A stretch of DNA of 64,000 nt from Cliona cf. orientalis (lineage: Eukaryota; Porifera; Demospongiae; Clionaida; Clionaidae), in the NCBI GenBank assembly GCA_963930775.1, contig OZ005698.1, forward strand, positions 744,001 through 808,000, written 5' to 3'. How positions within the stretch are numbered: the first letter of the stretch is position 1; each line of letters begins with the position of its first letter. The translations under genes were made by a program, and so were the position numbers. The notes below the pieces were generated by a model that had not been told where the DNA came from, ran no database searches, and saw only the letters and a program-made list of their open reading frames with translations. Positions 61,377 through 64,000 of this stretch are shown here, in pieces.

Positions 61377-64000
61377 ACAGAGCACTTAATTGTAGGTATG
61401 GTACTGCTTCGCTTTTTTTGTTTTTGAAAACATGCAGCAATTAGATAAGAAGGCTAGAAGCTTAAGGGGCTGTGGTCCATTGCAAAATTGTAGGAGTATA
61501 AAACTGACTCTAGACTAATTGATGGACACTAGGGAAGAAAGAGATCACCCTGGATGATGCAAAATAGAAAGGTGCAGGTGTGAGTGTATGGAATTTTCAT
61601 CACATTTGCATACTCTCTCTCTCTCTCAGTTATATCAATTTGAGAAAAGAAGAGAGTGAGGAGGGAGGAGAAGAGGAGAGAGAGGCTGTAGCCATATTAT
61701 TATGGTCCGGAAAGGAATACCAAAGTAGCATTACACAAGTGCAAAAAGATCATGTCCTACAAGCACTCTGAATCCACAGAAAGCATAGCTAGCAAACTGT
61801 GGTTAGGGACACATGCAAACACATGGTGTTTCATATTATTATAAATATGCTGTGCTTCAAGTAATGGGGTGTAGGGATATGGAGAGCTTCACTTACATCA
61901 GCTACGTAGGTCACATCCCCAAGGTACACACACACAAAGGGGACACCCGTAACTATTGTACCAAATAAACACAACTGCTGCATCTCTGCACACTTGTGCA
62001 CACTCTAGCTAGCACACTAATGCACACGCACACACACACATACATACATACATACACATGGATACAGATACTTGCATACTCCTCCTTTGTTCTTTTCTCT
62101 CTCTCTCTCTCTTTTTATTTTTTTTTGGCCACCCAATCCATTACTCTGAATTACTGGTAGTAAATGAAGGTTCCATTAGCAGCGACAGTGTTTTAGTGTT
62201 GAGTCTGATGCTCGCGGCAATTAACACTAAAAAAAAAAACCCTAGTGACTGGAACCAAGCCTAACGACAAGGGGCAATATAATATTCACCCCAAAGGCTC
62301 TCTAGACTAAGCTATTAAATTTACACACACACACATATGCACTCTCTCATACACACACGCACAATAATCATGTTATACACGTGTATATAAATAAATGCAT
62401 ACATACATACCATGCGCACAAAAACACACCGCGTTATCAAAATAGCCTGGGACTGGCCAGTGAGATTCTTCTTCACCACTACAACACAAGAGTAGTAGCA
62501 AAACGCAGTAAGCCTATACCCTCTGGTTAGGAAAAGAACATTACCAAAATACAAATTTCCTACATTTTTTCATTTTTTCCTTCTCTTAGGAGCAGGTGTT
62601 TCCTCTCTCTCTGTTTCTGTAATTTAGCCTGCCACGTCACGCGTGCGTACTGACCGCAACCATTTACCCGATACACAGACCAATACATCGAAGAATGTAC
62701 ATTGCAACAATACCTCAGCTGTCGTACGCATGCATGAGTGCGTAATGAAAAAATGTAACATATTATTTACATTAACTTTTGATCAATGTCCAGATTGCAA
62801 AGAATAAAGGTCATTCATACGATCTTGAAAAAACAAACGGCAGAATTGGCAAAGCATCGATCGATTTTGAGCAATATCAATAATCCATATAATAATATAT
62901 ATATATATATCTCGCAATTCCTCCTCCGTAGGAATCTCAGAACTGTTTATTTCGGCTCAAAGAAACAAGTTAATAACTCACTCTCCCTAAATGGGTCGAC
63001 AGACGTACAGACGGACACACGTGCACCTCACGAACTCCACGCACAATTAGGCAAAAATTCCCCACATGTCCCTAGGATTTCAGGTCACGGTGATTTGAAA
63101 TTATTAGTATTTTAGCAGACAGCATCCAAAAAAGGAGAGGCAGAGACAAAAAAAAGAGAGGGAGAGAACAGACAGACAAACATATATCACCGAGACCCCC
63201 TCAAGTTATTGTCTCCCCCACTTGCATTAATAGCAATGCCCCTGGGCTAATTCAGCAACAATAATCAGTCACTTTTTCTTCAAACGAGCCGTTTTATTGC
63301 GGAGTCCTTATGAGGATCGACGGATGGAAACGAGAGGAGTATTAGTGGTTAAGTTTGGACCCCAAAACTATGGATTCATACACACATACACTCTCTCTCT
63401 CACACACACATAGGAGCCAGGCACCATCCCATAGGAGAAACTCACGTACTCAATGTAGTTAGATAGATTGACAGCAAGCCACAAAAAAACCGTTGGAATG
63501 AAAAGAAAGTGTTTAATGATTTCGCACAGAATACAGCTGGTGATCACACGATTGTATGAATTCATCTTGCATGCATAAAATATTACACGTAAACCACAGA
63601 ATTTGTTAACAAACGATTGGCTAGGGTTTAAATATGCACCCTTAGCTAGCTGGTGAGATAAGACCAACTCTATGCGAGACTTCTAGTACTTCTAATTGCG
63701 ACCAACATCAATCGACGTTAGCGGCCATAAGATTTGGTATGCTTCAGGAAGGAATCTCCCAAGCTATCACAATAAAACATTAACAAAACATAACGAGTCA
63801 ATAACTGGTGAGTCAGCGATAGGGAATAAAGGGTACGTAATTATCGTTATTGTCACTGATGTGAGTCATACCATTCAGCACTGAGTGGGGAAAACACCTT
63901 CATACAACTGATCTCAACTATACATAAGTACATTTTACCTCTTATCGAACTAGTCATCTATTTATTTATCTACATACATGACAAGCTACTGTAACTATAT

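Larger units (their letters stand above)
55737..64000. other. No recognisable gene; possibly the 5' part of the homeobox gene
   Basis: 8.26 kb with no open frame resembling a known family and no convincing spliced set. It holds CT/GA microsatellites (56200-56365, 58918-58986), CA runs (61340-61372, 62025-62060), a dispersed-repeat copy at 59470-59500, and AT-rich DNA. Because the homeobox gene lacks its first exon(s), part or all of this may be its 5' introns and promoter. Confidence 0.5.

Noticed and set aside
62321-62554. VVKKNLTGQSQAIL as a POU-specific exon of the homeobox gene
   Set aside because: Only a vague helix-like resemblance; no flanking splice sites in the right phase and no further POU-domain residues.
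62786-63115. Helical-looking open frame RLQRIKVIHTILKKQTAELA
   Set aside because: No family match, no promoter or splice context, and the frame decays into AT-rich sequence.
1-64000. tRNA or rRNA genes
   Set aside because: No cloverleaf-compatible A/B-box pair or rRNA core sequence was noticed on either strand by eye; a tRNAscan run would settle it.

Overview
The window looks like nuclear DNA of an early-branching animal, most likely a demosponge. The animal assignment rests on the genes: merlin, AIP, TBL2, a TNFAIP1/KCTD10-type BTB protein, an HNF-class homeobox, and receptors rich in death-fold domains. The sponge assignment is inference, from close gene packing, mostly short GT-AG introns, AT-rich DNA full of dinucleotide repeats, and the immune-type genes.

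Layout. 0.2-2.3 kb (-): a betaine-homocysteine methyltransferase relative with a likely mitochondrial leader. 3.3-10.4 kb (-): a complete 14-exon merlin (NF2). 10.8-12.5 kb (+): a T4 Rnl2-type RNA ligase, head to head with merlin. 12.7-13.7 kb (+): an intronless stearoyl-CoA delta-9 desaturase. 15.1-30.9 kb: two large related genes, tail to tail. 31.0-34.7 kb (+): pescadillo. 35.0-36.4 kb (-): an AIP-like FKBP/TPR co-chaperone, only 127 bp from the divergent TBL2 gene (36.5-39.0 kb, +). 39.3-40.9 kb (+): a BTB/KCTD adaptor. 41.5-44.6 kb (+): THOC6. 44.9-45.9 kb (-): a small SAM-domain protein. 46.5-55.7 kb (-): an HNF-class homeobox gene whose homeodomain is split by a 7.15-kb intron. I found no supportable gene in 55.7-64 kb; it may be the 5' part of the homeobox gene.

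The most unusual locus is the inverted pair at 15.1-30.9 kb. Each gene encodes hydrophobic N-terminal segments, two successive canonical 2A (StopGo) peptides in two separate exons, a row of death-fold domains with one exon per domain, a SPRY domain, a Roc GTPase with COR region, and a C-terminal death-fold domain. Copy A splices to a 1,928-codon reading frame by my exon model. Its internal exons all have phase 1-1 boundaries. The 2A sites would release a 220-residue hydrophobic peptide, a 46-residue hydrophobic peptide and a 1,662-residue cytosolic receptor from one mRNA. Copy B keeps both 2A cores although the sequence just upstream of the second has diverged. It lacks one death-domain exon and has a shortened linker and a damaged exon 2. 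This looks like a fast-evolving innate-immune or cell-death receptor family that uses translational recoding.

All exon coordinates were assigned by eye from splice signals, frame continuity and remembered family sequences. No alignment or database search was run.
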